A stretch of 52,048 nucleotides of DNA from Aestuariirhabdus haliotis (GCF_023509475.1 NZ_JAKSDZ010000022.1:1-52048); one strand, 5' to 3'. Shown: positions 36,693-46,181, counted from the stretch's first letter. Program-made: numbers and translations. Notes: generated from the letters alone by a model not told the origin.

Positions 36693-37106
36693 ATGGTAAA
36701 TGACCGCTTTTATCTGCGTGTTTTGATCATCAGTGTATTGGTGTTGGGTGGCTGCCAGTGGGGCAGCTCCAGCCCTCAGTCCCAGATCGAGGTCGAGGTC
36801 ACGTACCGCGAGCGCATGATGCTACCGCCGAATGCGAAGATTTATGTGATGCTGCAGGATGTCTCTAAAATGGATGTGGCGGCAATCACCCTCAATGAGC
36901 AGCAGCTCAAGAGCGACGGTAAGGCGCCTCCCTATCGCTTGACCCTCAGTTATGATCCGTCGCGACTTGATAGCCGTCACCGGTACGCCGTGCGGGCCGA
37001 AATACGCAGTGGCGGTAGTCTGATGTTTACCACCACAGAGCATATTGACCCCTTTGTTGAGGGCTCGCCGCGTCCCTTGCCGATTTTGGTTCGGCGGGTC
37101 CAGTAG
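36693..37106 (+). CDS. YbaY-like lipoprotein
   Basis: About 137 residues from the ATG at 36693, with AAGGAA upstream. The lipobox is LGGC (Cys21). The mature domain has the YbaY/META-like pattern of short strands: VEVTYRERMMLPPNAKIYVML, a helix with EQQL, then RYAVRAEIR and a closing strand. Related lipoproteins are outer-membrane-associated and of unknown function; some resemble secretion pilotins. It is convergent with fhs. Confidence 0.75.
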   Translation: MVNDRFYLRVLIISVLVLGGCQWGSSSPQSQIEVEVTYRERMMLPPNAKIYVMLQDVSKMDVAAITLNEQQLKSDGKAPPYRLTLSYDPSRLDSRHRYAVRAEIRSGGSLMFTTTEHIDPFVEGSPRPLPILVRRVQ

Positions 37107-37140
37107 TCAAGCCCGCCTGATCAGTTGGGCACCGGATTGA

Positions 37141-38811
37141 TTATTCGAGCCCCTCGATCACCCCGTCGGGATTGACCTTCATTCGTGCGGCTGCCGGTAC
37201 CTTGGGCAGGCCAGGCATGCGCATGATGTCGCCGGTCAGCACGACAATAAAGCCCGCTCCCGAATTCACATGAAGGTTCCTGATGGTGACCTCAAAGTCC
37301 CGCGGGCGACCGTGCAGCAAAGGGTCGTCGGACAGTGAGCTGGGGGCTTTGGCGATGCAGATTGGCAGATCGGTCAGTCCGAGCTGCTCAATCTGGCGCA
37401 GGTCTTTCTCGGCTTGCTTGGTGAAGGCGATGTCGTCGGCGCCATACATCTCCTGGCAGACGGCGCGAATCTTATCGAGAATTGGCATCTCAAGCTGATA
37501 AAGGGGCTCAAAAGGTCGACTCTTTTCGGCGCTTGCCATCACCAGTTTCGCCAGCTCCAGTGCTCCTTTGCCGCCATCGGCATGATGGGTAGTCACGGCG
37601 CAGGATACTCCGTGCTGTTCACAACGCTGTTTGATCAGGGCAATCTCGTCATCGCTGTCGGTGGCAAATCGGTTGATCGCCACGACTGGATGTTTGTTGA
37701 AATGCTCCACGCTCTCAATGTGTTTATCCAGATTTTCCAGCCCGAGTCGCAGGGCTTCGACATCTTCGTTAAGCAGGTCATTGCGTGCCTTGCCACCGTG
37801 CATTTTCAGGGCTCGTACGGTTGTGACCAGCACCACGGCATCGGGGTCCAGGTTGCCGAGTCGGCATTTGATATCGAAGAACTTTTCCGCTCCCAGATCA
37901 AAGCCAAAGCCCGCTTCGGTGATTGCCCAGTCGGCATAATGCATGGCCATTCGGGTGGCGACCAGACTGTTGCAGCCGTGAGCAATATTGGCAAAGGGGC
38001 CGCCGTGGACAAAGGCGGGGGTGCCCTCGAAACTTTGTACCAGATTGGGATGCAGGGCGTCGCGCAGCAGCGCCATCATCGCGCCGGTGATATTGAGCTG
38101 ACGGGCGTAAATGGGCTCTCCCGAATAGCTGTAGGCGGCCAGGGTATTATCGAGGCGGCGGTGCAAATCTTCGGCATCACTGGCCAGACACAGCATCGCC
38201 ATCACTTCGGAAGCGGCAGTGATATCGAATCCGCCCTCACGAGGGATACCTTGCCCCTTGCCGCCGAGACCGACCACGATGTGGCGTAGGGAACGATCAT
38301 TCATATCCATCACCCGGCGCCAGACAATCTGGCGTGGGTCGATTCCCAGCTCATTGCCGTGAAAAATATGATTGTCGATGCTGGCCGAGAGCAGATTGTT
38401 GGCCGACGTGATGGCGTGAAAGTCGCCGGTAAAGTGCAGGTTGATACGGTCGGCCGGCATGATCTGACTATAGCCACCACCGGTTGCGCCACCTTTCATG
38501 CCCAGGCAAGGGCCCAGCGAGGGTTCCCTTAGTGCCATACACACCGATTCTCCCAGCTGGGTAAAGGCCTGTCCCAGGCCAATCGTGGTAGTGGTTTTGC
38601 CTTCACCGGATGCCGTAGGGGTGGTTGCGGAAATCAGTACCAGACGATTCTTGCCCGGTCGAGGGCGAGGGGCTGCCAGTGCGTTCAGGTCGATTTTGCA
38701 AATATCACGGCCATAATGCATGCGATGGTCAGGATCGATTTTCAGTGTATCGGCTATGTCATCAATGGGGCGTGCAGTAAACTCTTTGGCTATCTCAATA
38801 TCGGTAGGCAT
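37141..38811 (-). CDS. fhs: Formate-tetrahydrofolate ligase
   Basis: About 556 residues from the ATG at 38811 (GGAAG upstream). The enzyme makes 10-formyl-THF from formate, THF and ATP. The P-loop TASGEGKTTTTIGLGQA, GMKGGATGGGY and the C-terminal TGDIMRMPGLPK are standard. With gcvT (35246-36367) and folD (50225-51079) it forms part of one-carbon metabolism; none of the three share an operon. Many gammaproteobacteria lack Fhs, so its presence allows formate assimilation or a second source of formyl-THF. Confidence 0.95.
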   Translation of the reverse strand: MPTDIEIAKEFTARPIDDIADTLKIDPDHRMHYGRDICKIDLNALAAPRPRPGKNRLVLISATTPTASGEGKTTTTIGLGQAFTQLGESVCMALREPSLGPCLGMKGGATGGGYSQIMPADRINLHFTGDFHAITSANNLLSASIDNHIFHGNELGIDPRQIVWRRVMDMNDRSLRHIVVGLGGKGQGIPREGGFDITAASEVMAMLCLASDAEDLHRRLDNTLAAYSYSGEPIYARQLNITGAMMALLRDALHPNLVQSFEGTPAFVHGGPFANIAHGCNSLVATRMAMHYADWAITEAGFGFDLGAEKFFDIKCRLGNLDPDAVVLVTTVRALKMHGGKARNDLLNEDVEALRLGLENLDKHIESVEHFNKHPVVAINRFATDSDDEIALIKQRCEQHGVSCAVTTHHADGGKGALELAKLVMASAEKSRPFEPLYQLEMPILDKIRAVCQEMYGADDIAFTKQAEKDLRQIEQLGLTDLPICIAKAPSSLSDDPLLHGRPRDFEVTIRNLHVNSGAGFIVVLTGDIMRMPGLPKVPAAARMKVNPDGVIEGLE

Positions 38812-38965
38812 GGGATACTTCCGCAGTTGGGGCGGGCGTGGGCGCCTGCAAGAGAAAAAATTGAACCTGTTCAGGCTAGCGCTGGTATTGCTTCGGTGCA
38901 AGTGGAGCCAGGTGGACAGTCAGTTCCTGGCATTTCGAGATGGGTTGCCCTGAGGTTGTATCTAT

Positions 38966-39667
38966 ATGAGGTTGGTTCATTTTTTACGCAAGCATTGTGA
39001 ACTGAACAAACAGAGTTCGCAGCGCTTGCTTGCCAGTGGCCGAGTTCGGGTGGATGGCAATGTGGTACGCGATCCCGGTTGTCGAGTAACGCCCTATTGC
39101 ACCATCGCCCTGGATGATAAAGCGTTGCAAACCGGAACTCCCTGCTATCTGATGTTGCATAAACCGGCCGGCGTGGTGAGCGCAACGCAACACCCGGAGC
39201 ATCCTACGGTACTGGATCTGGTGCCGAATGAATGGCACCCGGGCTTGCACCTGGCGGGTCGGCTCGATCTTAATACCACGGGATTGTTGTTGTTAACCAA
39301 CGACGGTCTCTGGTCCAAGCAACTGTCACGACCCGAGCATAAGGTCGACAAGGTGTATCGAGTGCAAACCCAACACCCGATTGACTCGCGTTACATAAAG
39401 CAGTTTGCCGAAGGTATCTATTTTTCGTTTGAAGGTATTACCACCGCACCGGCCGAGCTCGAATTGATCTCGAAGCACAGCGCGCGGCTTACTTTACGGG
39501 AAGGACGCTACCATCAGGTCAAGCGCATGTTTGGCTTTTTTGATAACCCGGTCGTGGCCCTGCACCGTGAGCGAATCGGGGAATTGACCCTCGATCCCTC
39601 ACTGGCCCCCGGTGACTACCGTTCACTTAGCCCCGCCGAAATTCAGTGCCTGGTGCCGACGGGATAA
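38966..39667 (+). CDS. rsuA: 16S rRNA pseudouridine(516) synthase
   Basis: This 233-residue enzyme isomerises U516 of 16S rRNA. An N-terminal S4 RNA-binding domain (about 1-55) precedes the catalytic domain with HLAGRLDLNTTGLLLLTNDG, where the Asp of GRLD is the catalytic residue, and EGRYHQVKRMFG near the end. The layout fits RsuA rather than RluB/E/F by length and N-terminal domain, although the subfamily call is by pattern only. It ends 3 nt before the convergent acylase gene. Confidence 0.88.
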   Translation: MRLVHFLRKHCELNKQSSQRLLASGRVRVDGNVVRDPGCRVTPYCTIALDDKALQTGTPCYLMLHKPAGVVSATQHPEHPTVLDLVPNEWHPGLHLAGRLDLNTTGLLLLTNDGLWSKQLSRPEHKVDKVYRVQTQHPIDSRYIKQFAEGIYFSFEGITTAPAELELISKHSARLTLREGRYHQVKRMFGFFDNPVVALHRERIGELTLDPSLAPGDYRSLSPAEIQCLVPTG

Positions 39668-39670
39668 ATG

Positions 39671-41821
39671 TCAGGGGCGATAGCGACGCGAGCTGTGTTG
39701 GATCAAATGCTCCTTGTCGAGCCACAGGGGTTTGTCTTGCCAGGTGGCGAACAGTGGCGCTTGATCAGTATAATGAGGTGAGCTCACATTTAGCGTGGCG
39801 CTGCCGTAATTGTGAACCGAGCGTGATTGCACTTCGCCTGCGGAACTCCATTCGACGAACATAATATAGCTGTCGCCGGCGCTGGCGATCTGCTGACCGG
39901 TAGCATCGTCCGGATCGCCATACACGGCACGAACAATATCGGGCCCGCCGTCCAGGGGCCAGCTGTGTTGACCGCGTCGCAAGCGATTAAAGTCGCCGTA
40001 CTCCGGATCGATACGACCAAAATGGGTTTGCAGACGTTCGATGGCGGCCAACAGATTCGGCAGCAGGTTGTCCGAAGCCATGTTGTTCTCGCGAAAATCG
40101 ACCAGGGGCTCAATCGTGAGAACCCCGAGAGCAGCAGCATGATTCGAACGATTGGTGCGTAGATCCCAGCTTTTTAACAGCGCCAGGGCCGGCGCCAGCT
40201 GTGGATGTTTTTGCAACTCGATGCTCAGGTCGCGCGCCAGCAGTTTGCGTAGAGCCTGTATGGAGGGGTGCGATTCATGGTAAGCCAGATCGTATTTTAT
40301 TCGGTGCAGCTCCCGGGCGTTGATGGCTGGCGTGGTCGACAACAGATGACGCAGTCGCAGGGCACGATTGGTCATGGCCGTTTCAACCCCCAGGCTGTCA
40401 TCAAATTGTTCTGGCTCGGGCTGGCCGGGTCCCATACTGGATACGTACGGCGTGTTGTTGGCATTGAAAACAAAACCCGCCGGTGGATTGCGCGTCATGG
40501 GTAGCTGTTCAAAGGGCAGGTACTCCTGCCAGATCAGGTCGCTGTCATCCCCGGGCAGGTCTTTGCTCCAGTCCCATCCGGCTTTGCGTTTGGGCATCAT
40601 GGCGTTGTAATAATGGGCAATGTTGCCGTCACGATCGGCGTACACGTAATTAATGCTGGGCATCGCCATCATCGACATGGCGGATTCAAATTCACTCTGG
40701 TTGTTGGCTTTATTGAGGCGATAGAGCTGCTCCAGGGTGCGCATCTCATCCATGCCGGCCCAGCGCAGGGCAAAGGTGCCGTGGTCCAGTTTCAGTACCG
40801 GCCCATGGGCAGAAAAATAGAGCGGCTCGGTAAACTCCCAACGCAGAGGTCCCAATAATTGCACCAGAATATCGGCCTGGCGCACTTCCAGGTCATGCCA
40901 GTTGCCGTCCATCCAGTACTGGTCCGGGTTGTCCGGGTTGATACGCAGTTGGTAGATATCCACCAGGTCGGGCTTGTTGACCGTGTTGGCCCAACCCAGA
41001 TTGCGGTTGTGTCCGTGCAGGATGATGGGCGAGCCAGGGAAGGTGGAACCCGCCATATCCCAACCTTCCTCAGAGTGCAGGCGCGCTTCGTACCAGGCCA
41101 CAGGGCCACTTAATGGCTGGTGGGAGTTAACCAGTAAACGTGTGACCCCATCACCACTGCGATGGGGGGCAACCGCAATGCCCTGGCTGCCCAGTTCCGG
41201 CTGGGGTTGGCGGGTGAATTGAAACGCGGTATCGCTGTGGCGAGACAACGCGCGCGGTGACTCGCCAGCAAAGAGTTCTCCAATGATGGTGTCGAAACCA
41301 TAAAACAGCGGCGTCTTGAACGTGAAGCCGGCGACCAGGTCTTGTCCTTGTACCGGCAGCAGATATGAGGCGACTTCATCCGGGTGGCGCGCTGCGTACA
41401 GATTAATGCCGTCGGCGTAGGCCTGGGCGATGGCCCGGGTCTTGGCGTCGATGCGTGAATGGTAGCCTTCATTTACTACCTCCCATACCCGCATCAGGCG
41501 AATCAGGTAATCGGTTTTGGCAGCGTCGGGGCCTTTGACGGCCGCCAATGTCCCCCGGGTCGCCATGATCACATCCTGGATCGTGGCGAAGTCATCTTCC
41601 GCATGGGCATAGGCCAGGCCAAAAGCTGTGTCTTCGTCACGTTGTCCATAGATATGTGGAACCCCGAAACGGTCGCGAATAATTTCCACCTCGTAGTCAT
41701 CCGCGCGAGATAGCAGTGGCGCCAGGTCAACCTCGTCTGGCGCGTAGTAGACAATGGTGCCGCCTAGGCCCACGCCGCTGAGTACGAGTAACCAGAAGAA
41801 GAGTTGCAGGGATCGGATCAT
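39671..41821 (-). CDS. Penicillin acylase family Ntn-hydrolase
   Basis: About 716 residues with an N-terminal membrane anchor or signal (about 3-22). The precursor layout of Ntn acylases is clear: an alpha-chain region with DRFGVPHIYGQ and DTAFGLAYAHAEDDF, then the self-cleavage site near ELGSQGIAVAP where Ser would become the N-terminal nucleophile, and a beta chain with SPIILHGHNRNLGWANT. Family members cleave amides of penicillins, cyclic lipopeptides and N-acyl-homoserine lactones. The substrate here is unknown; quorum-signal degradation is one possibility. ATG 41821 or GTG 41833 may be the start. Confidence 0.87.
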   Translation of the reverse strand: MIRSLQLFFWLLVLSGVGLGGTIVYYAPDEVDLAPLLSRADDYEVEIIRDRFGVPHIYGQRDEDTAFGLAYAHAEDDFATIQDVIMATRGTLAAVKGPDAAKTDYLIRLMRVWEVVNEGYHSRIDAKTRAIAQAYADGINLYAARHPDEVASYLLPVQGQDLVAGFTFKTPLFYGFDTIIGELFAGESPRALSRHSDTAFQFTRQPQPELGSQGIAVAPHRSGDGVTRLLVNSHQPLSGPVAWYEARLHSEEGWDMAGSTFPGSPIILHGHNRNLGWANTVNKPDLVDIYQLRINPDNPDQYWMDGNWHDLEVRQADILVQLLGPLRWEFTEPLYFSAHGPVLKLDHGTFALRWAGMDEMRTLEQLYRLNKANNQSEFESAMSMMAMPSINYVYADRDGNIAHYYNAMMPKRKAGWDWSKDLPGDDSDLIWQEYLPFEQLPMTRNPPAGFVFNANNTPYVSSMGPGQPEPEQFDDSLGVETAMTNRALRLRHLLSTTPAINARELHRIKYDLAYHESHPSIQALRKLLARDLSIELQKHPQLAPALALLKSWDLRTNRSNHAAALGVLTIEPLVDFRENNMASDNLLPNLLAAIERLQTHFGRIDPEYGDFNRLRRGQHSWPLDGGPDIVRAVYGDPDDATGQQIASAGDSYIMFVEWSSAGEVQSRSVHNYGSATLNVSSPHYTDQAPLFATWQDKPLWLDKEHLIQHSSRRYRP

Positions 41822-42014
41822 AAAGAGTCGCACACGAGTTGTTATTGTTATGAGAAGCGTTTCAGAACCATGATGCCAGAAAGTTGATCAATAGGAAGCG
41901 GTTGTCGGAATCAACCAGAGAAACTGACAAGAAATGAAGACAAAAGTGGTCTGTTCAAGCGCCATGTGTCGTCACATAATAGAAGGCTAACCTGGGGCAA
42001 CAAGGAATCTGACG

Positions 42015-44660
42015 ATGGCTGAGAAGGACAAGCACGGGGCGTTGCGGGATGACGTCCGTCTGTTGGGAGAGGTGTTGGGTGACACCATTCGTGATCAGGC
42101 CGGACAGGCGCTGTTCGATAAGGTAGAACAGATTCGTTCCCTGGCCAAAGCGGCGCGCAACACAGATAACAGCCAGGCGCTGCTGGAAGTGATGTCCGAA
42201 CTGAGTGAGGAGGAGCTGGTACCGGTTGCACGGGCCTTTAGCCATTTTCTCAACTACGCCAACATTGCCGAGCAGCATCATCGAGTGCGTCGCCGTCGTG
42301 CCCATCAGCGCCGCGATGATGAGCCGCCCCAGCAAGGTTCACTGGCCGAGCTGATTCCTCGTTTATTGCAGCAGGGCATCGCGCCCGACAAAGTCCGGGA
42401 TACCCTGGCCGAGCTGCAGGTGGAACTGGTTCTGACCGCTCATCCCACCGAAGTGACCCGTCGCACCCTGCTGCGCAAATACGAAGATATTGGGGAAATT
42501 CTGGATAAACTGGATCACCCGGACCTGACCTTGCGCGAACGCGAAGCCCAGCTCAATCGTCTGCGCCGCCGCATTGTCGCCGCCTGGCATTCGGATGAAA
42601 TTCGCCACCGTCGGCCGACACCGGTGGATGAAGCCAAGTGGGGCTTTGCGGCGATTGAAGCCACCTTGTGGGAAGCCCTCCCCGAAACCCTGCGGGAGAT
42701 CGACCGGGTCTTGCGTCAGCATACACAGTTGCGCCTGCCGCTGGCGTCGGCACCCCTGCGCATCGCCTCCTGGATGGGGGGCGACCGTGATGGTAATCCC
42801 AATGTGACGGCCAGAGTGACCGAAGAGGTGCTGCTGCTGGCGCGCTGGAAAGCGGCCGACCTGCTGTTGCGTGATATCAAGGAGCTGCGCGCCGATCTGT
42901 CGATGATCGACGGTAATCAGGCGCTGCGAGATCGGGTGGGTGATCACCCCGAGCCTTACCGGCAATTATTGCGTGAGGTTCGCGACCGGTTGCAAAATAC
43001 CCGCGACTGGGCCGAAGCCAAACTGGAGGGCAAGACATTGTCAGCGCCCATCTATCTGCACGATGATGAGCTGCTGGAACCTCTCAACCTGATCTATGAC
43101 TCGTTGATCGAGTGCGACATGGAAGCGATCGCCGAGGGCAGTCTGGTCAATATTATTCGCCGCGTGCATTGTTTCGGCCTGGCCCTGTTGCGCCTTGATG
43201 TGCGACAGGAATCGACTCGCCATGCCGAGGCGATCAGCGAGATCACCGAATACCTGGGGCTGGGATCCTACCTGGAATGGGACGAGCAACAAAAGCAGTC
43301 GTTCTTGCTGGACGAGCTGCAGAACCGACGGCCACTGATTCCCGCTGACCTGCCCGCCAGCGACGAGGTCCAGGAAGTGCTCGATACCTTCCGCACTCTG
43401 GCGCAACAGCCGGCATCGGCGCTGGGCGCTTATATCATCTCCATGGCGACCTCGCCATCGGATGTGCTCGCCGTGCGGTTATTGCAGCAATGCTGTGGCT
43501 GCAAGCAACCCCAGCGTATCGTGCCCCTGTTCGAAACCCTGTCGGATCTCGAGGGCGCCGCAGACAGCATGCAGCAGCTGTTGTCGATCGACTGGTATCG
43601 GCGGGATATCAACAACCGCCATGAGGTGATGATCGGCTACTCCGACTCCGCCAAGGACGCCGGCTTTTTTGCCGCCTCCTGGGCCCAGTACCGAGTGCAG
43701 GAACAGCTCAGTGCTGTGTGCCAGCAGCAGGGTGTGCATTTAACCCTGTTCCATGGTCGCGGTGGTTCGGTGAGTCGCGGCGGCGGCCCGGCTCATGCTG
43801 CCGTTTTATCCCAGCCTTCGGGCACCGTTAATGGTGCCGTGCGGGTGACCGAGCAGGGCGAGATGATTCAGTTCAAGTTTGGTGTCATGGGCTTGGCCCT
43901 GCGCAATCTGGAGCTGTATACCTCAGCGACTCTGGAAGCCACTTTGGCACCGCCACCACCGCCCCGGGACAGTTGGCGCCAGATGATGCAGACATTGGCC
44001 GAGCGTACTGTGGTGGAGTACCGCCGAGTGGTGCGTGATGACCCCCGTTTCGTGCCCTATTTCCGCACCGCAACCCCCGAGTTGGAACTGCGACGTCTGG
44101 CCCTGGGCAGTCGCCCGGCCAAGCGCCATGTGGGTGGTGGGGTGGAAAGTCTCAGGGCGATTCCCTGGGTCTTCGCCTGGACCCAGATGCGTTTGATGCT
44201 ACCCGCCTGGTTAGGCACGGGGCGAGCCCTGGCTGAACAGTTGGAGCAGGGGCAGTTGGCATTGCTCAAGGAGATGGATCAGCAGTGGAACTTCTTCCGC
44301 ATGCTGCTCGATATGCAGGAGATGGTATTGGCCAAGGCCGACAGTCGAGTCGCCGATCATTACGAACGCCATCTACTGGACGATGATGAACTCAGCGCCC
44401 TGGGCGTCGAGCTGCGCCAGGGTTTAACTGAGGCGGTCGATGCTCTGCAAACCATCAGCGGCGAGGAACTGCTGGTCAGGATTCCCGTGCTGCGTCGTTC
44501 CATCGATGTGCGTAACCCCTACGTCGATCCGCTGCATATTTTGCAGGTGGAACTGATGCGCCGGTTGCGGGAACTGGGCGATGGTGGCGATCCAACTCTG
44601 GAGCAGGGATTGATGATCTCGATCGCCGGCATTGCCGCGGGTTTGCGCAACACCGGCTAA
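42015..44660 (+). CDS. ppc: Phosphoenolpyruvate carboxylase
   Basis: This 881-residue enzyme carboxylates PEP to oxaloacetate, refilling the TCA cycle. Diagnostic regions are VLTAHPTEVTRR (catalytic His), GGDRDGNPNVT, GYSDSAKDAGFFAASW and the FHGRGGSVSRGGGPAHAA loop (the family usually has GSIGRGGGP; the Ser after Val is a minor variation). The C-terminal RNPYVDPLHILQVELMRR and RNTG end are standard. AAGGA precedes the ATG. It is convergent with the GNAT gene at the edge of the accessory region. Confidence 0.97.
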   Translation: MAEKDKHGALRDDVRLLGEVLGDTIRDQAGQALFDKVEQIRSLAKAARNTDNSQALLEVMSELSEEELVPVARAFSHFLNYANIAEQHHRVRRRRAHQRRDDEPPQQGSLAELIPRLLQQGIAPDKVRDTLAELQVELVLTAHPTEVTRRTLLRKYEDIGEILDKLDHPDLTLREREAQLNRLRRRIVAAWHSDEIRHRRPTPVDEAKWGFAAIEATLWEALPETLREIDRVLRQHTQLRLPLASAPLRIASWMGGDRDGNPNVTARVTEEVLLLARWKAADLLLRDIKELRADLSMIDGNQALRDRVGDHPEPYRQLLREVRDRLQNTRDWAEAKLEGKTLSAPIYLHDDELLEPLNLIYDSLIECDMEAIAEGSLVNIIRRVHCFGLALLRLDVRQESTRHAEAISEITEYLGLGSYLEWDEQQKQSFLLDELQNRRPLIPADLPASDEVQEVLDTFRTLAQQPASALGAYIISMATSPSDVLAVRLLQQCCGCKQPQRIVPLFETLSDLEGAADSMQQLLSIDWYRRDINNRHEVMIGYSDSAKDAGFFAASWAQYRVQEQLSAVCQQQGVHLTLFHGRGGSVSRGGGPAHAAVLSQPSGTVNGAVRVTEQGEMIQFKFGVMGLALRNLELYTSATLEATLAPPPPPRDSWRQMMQTLAERTVVEYRRVVRDDPRFVPYFRTATPELELRRLALGSRPAKRHVGGGVESLRAIPWVFAWTQMRLMLPAWLGTGRALAEQLEQGQLALLKEMDQQWNFFRMLLDMQEMVLAKADSRVADHYERHLLDDDELSALGVELRQGLTEAVDALQTISGEELLVRIPVLRRSIDVRNPYVDPLHILQVELMRRLRELGDGGDPTLEQGLMISIAGIAAGLRNTG

Positions 44661-44706
44661 AGCGAGCGTCGAGGGTCACAACAGGTAGAGAGTAAACCGA
44701 GAGGCT

Positions 44707-45201
44707 TTATTCCGTCTCTTCCCGGTAAATTGTCATACCACGAGCCTGATAATTTGCCAGCGCCGCCGGATGGTCGAGGGAGCAGGTATGCACCCAAACC
44801 CGCTCGGCGCCCATGGCCCAGGCGTTGCTGAGGGCATGGCTCAGCAGGTAGCCGCCTACTCCCAATCCGATCGCCTGTTCGGCCAGGCCAAAGTAGGCAA
44901 TCTCCACTTCGGCGCCTGGCTGTTTTTGCAGTTCGTAATAGCCGGCAATAGCACCCTTGCGATACGCCACCCAGGTGCGCACTTCACTCTCGCAAACCCA
45001 CTGCTGCCATTGTTCCAGATCCCACACCAGGCGGTCGGTCCATTCCCAGCGTTCGCCAACAAGTTGGTACAGGAAACGGTTGAATTCGGGTTGGGGGATT
45101 TCGACTTCAGTCACCGAAAAATCGGCATCGGGGTTGTTCTTGGCTCGTAATTGATCGGCCTGGGTCATTTCCAGATAGGTGGTGGTAACGGGGGGCGACA
45201 T
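44707..45201 (-). CDS. GNAT family N-acetyltransferase
   Basis: This 164-residue protein has the GNAT fold: an N-terminal strand-helix region, a beta-bulge strand VEIAYFGLAEQAIG and the acetyl-CoA pyrophosphate loop GLGVGGYLL, ending with a NYQARGM segment typical of the C-terminal helix and strand. The acceptor (amine of a small molecule or protein) is unknown. It is the last core-like gene before the cassette array and has normal base composition. The start lacks a clear binding site; ATG 45168 is an alternative. Confidence 0.88.
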   Translation of the reverse strand: MSPPVTTTYLEMTQADQLRAKNNPDADFSVTEVEIPQPEFNRFLYQLVGERWEWTDRLVWDLEQWQQWVCESEVRTWVAYRKGAIAGYYELQKQPGAEVEIAYFGLAEQAIGLGVGGYLLSHALSNAWAMGAERVWVHTCSLDHPAALANYQARGMTIYREETE

Positions 45202-45654
45202 GGAGGTTTAACTCTGGGATTGATAAAGATGATGAGTCACATGATAAGCGGCGTGATGGAAAAATAACATCCTGATTTAGCACAGGGTTCCCCCTTCCAG
45301 AACGACAAGCAGGTGGGTGATGATTCGAAAAAGGCCGAAGGTGCGAGACATGGACGATCGAGAGCTGCCTTTGCTTCGTTTCTTTATCGCGTATAAAGAA
45401 ATGAAGTCGTCTGCGGGGCGAAACCCGCAAGGTTTAGTTTGGAAGGTAAGATCAGATGCCGGTTGGGAGGGGGCGAGGGTGTTAGGTTCAACTTGGGGCT
45501 GTAAGGCCAATGCTTAGTGTATAAAAATATATTTTAGAACAGTCGTGCAAGTTTGTTGCATCCGGGGTGGGTTGTTGCGAGGATAAGCTAACGTAAACAT
45601 ATTACCTTGTAAGGTAGGGAAGCTTGCAAGGTGGGGTGACCTTGCAGGGTCGTG
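45202..45654. other. Intergenic region ahead of the cassette array
   Basis: About 450 bp with no convincing gene. It holds the two-hairpin element at 45374-45429, an AT-rich stretch with a TATAAA box (45520-45525) that could be part of a cassette-array promoter, and a set of short inverted repeats (ACCTTGTAAGGT and related, about 45604-45650) ahead of the first cassette boundary. No remnant of an integron integrase was recognised. Confidence 0.5.
45374..45429. repeat. Two-hairpin structured element
   Basis: CTTCGTTTCTTTAT (45374-45387) pairs with ATAAAGAAATGAAG (45393-45406) over a CGCGT loop, allowing one G-T pair. Next, TGCGGG and CCCGCA (45412-45429) enclose GCGAAA. The pattern resembles hairpin-type dispersed repeats seen in other gammaproteobacterial genomes, by memory only. 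Only one copy is in this window. Confidence 0.5.
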
Positions 45655-45671
45655 CTAATAAATTGTTATGC
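45655..45671 (+). other. attI-like core at the array head
   Basis: CTAATAAATTGTTATGC matches the class 1 attI core pattern (CTAAAACAAAGTTAGGC) at 12 of 17 positions, with GTTATGC as the R box. The upstream DNA lacks paired L boxes of an attC, so a primary attachment site is favoured over a seventh attC. Recombination would fall after G45665. Confidence 0.5.
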
Positions 45672-45686
45672 AAAATAAGGAAGTTT

Positions 45687-46181
45687 ATGCCTCTCCCATC
45701 TGATTTATATGAAGTCTTTGGTCTTGATGAGGGTATGAGGCCGGGAGTTTGTTTTGAGAACCTGGAGGCTGAAGAAGTAGTTCGGATCTATAAACATATT
45801 AAAGATCATATCGGGCCTACCTCATCTGAAACTAAGGCATGGAGTAATACTTTAGAAACTGATGTTGAAATAGCCTCTTTAGATAATCCGGCACGTCAGG
45901 TGGTAAGTGGTGAGCTTGATTCTTTTCGCCATTATTTGCCTGATTACCAATTTGGCGATATAGCTGTGAGCTCAGTATCAGTTTATGTTTTTCCTAGATC
46001 ATTAGAGCTATTTTATGATGTTAGGGATATAGGTTCTAAAACTGAAGTTGAGAACATATTGGCATTGATTAAAACAATTAACACCATGTGTCCAAGTTGC
46101 ACTCCATTCTTTGCAGAGGAAGATGGCACACCAAGGGAAGAGCCATATCAAAAATTACTTAGGTGCTATCTAAATGCATAA
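45687..46181 (+). CDS. Cassette 1: hypothetical protein
   Basis: 164 residues from the ATG at 45687 (AAGGAAG five bases upstream, 21 nt after the cassette boundary). It is acidic and soluble, with no signal peptide or membrane segment. It contains one CPSC pair near the C-terminus (TMCPSCTPFF) that could bind metal or form a disulfide. No family is recognised. Codon use is AT-rich. The stop codon lies inside the R'' box of the following attC site, the usual tight arrangement of a cassette. Confidence 0.75.
   Translation: MPLPSDLYEVFGLDEGMRPGVCFENLEAEEVVRIYKHIKDHIGPTSSETKAWSNTLETDVEIASLDNPARQVVSGELDSFRHYLPDYQFGDIAVSSVSVYVFPRSLELFYDVRDIGSKTEVENILALIKTINTMCPSCTPFFAEEDGTPREEPYQKLLRCYLNA

Noticed and set aside
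44707-45201. GNAT gene as part of the cassette array
   Set aside because: Opposite strand, core-like base composition and no attC at its ends.
45277-45517. Short open frames on both strands in the region before the cassette array
   Set aside because: They overlap the two-hairpin element, lack binding sites and have low-complexity or implausible composition.
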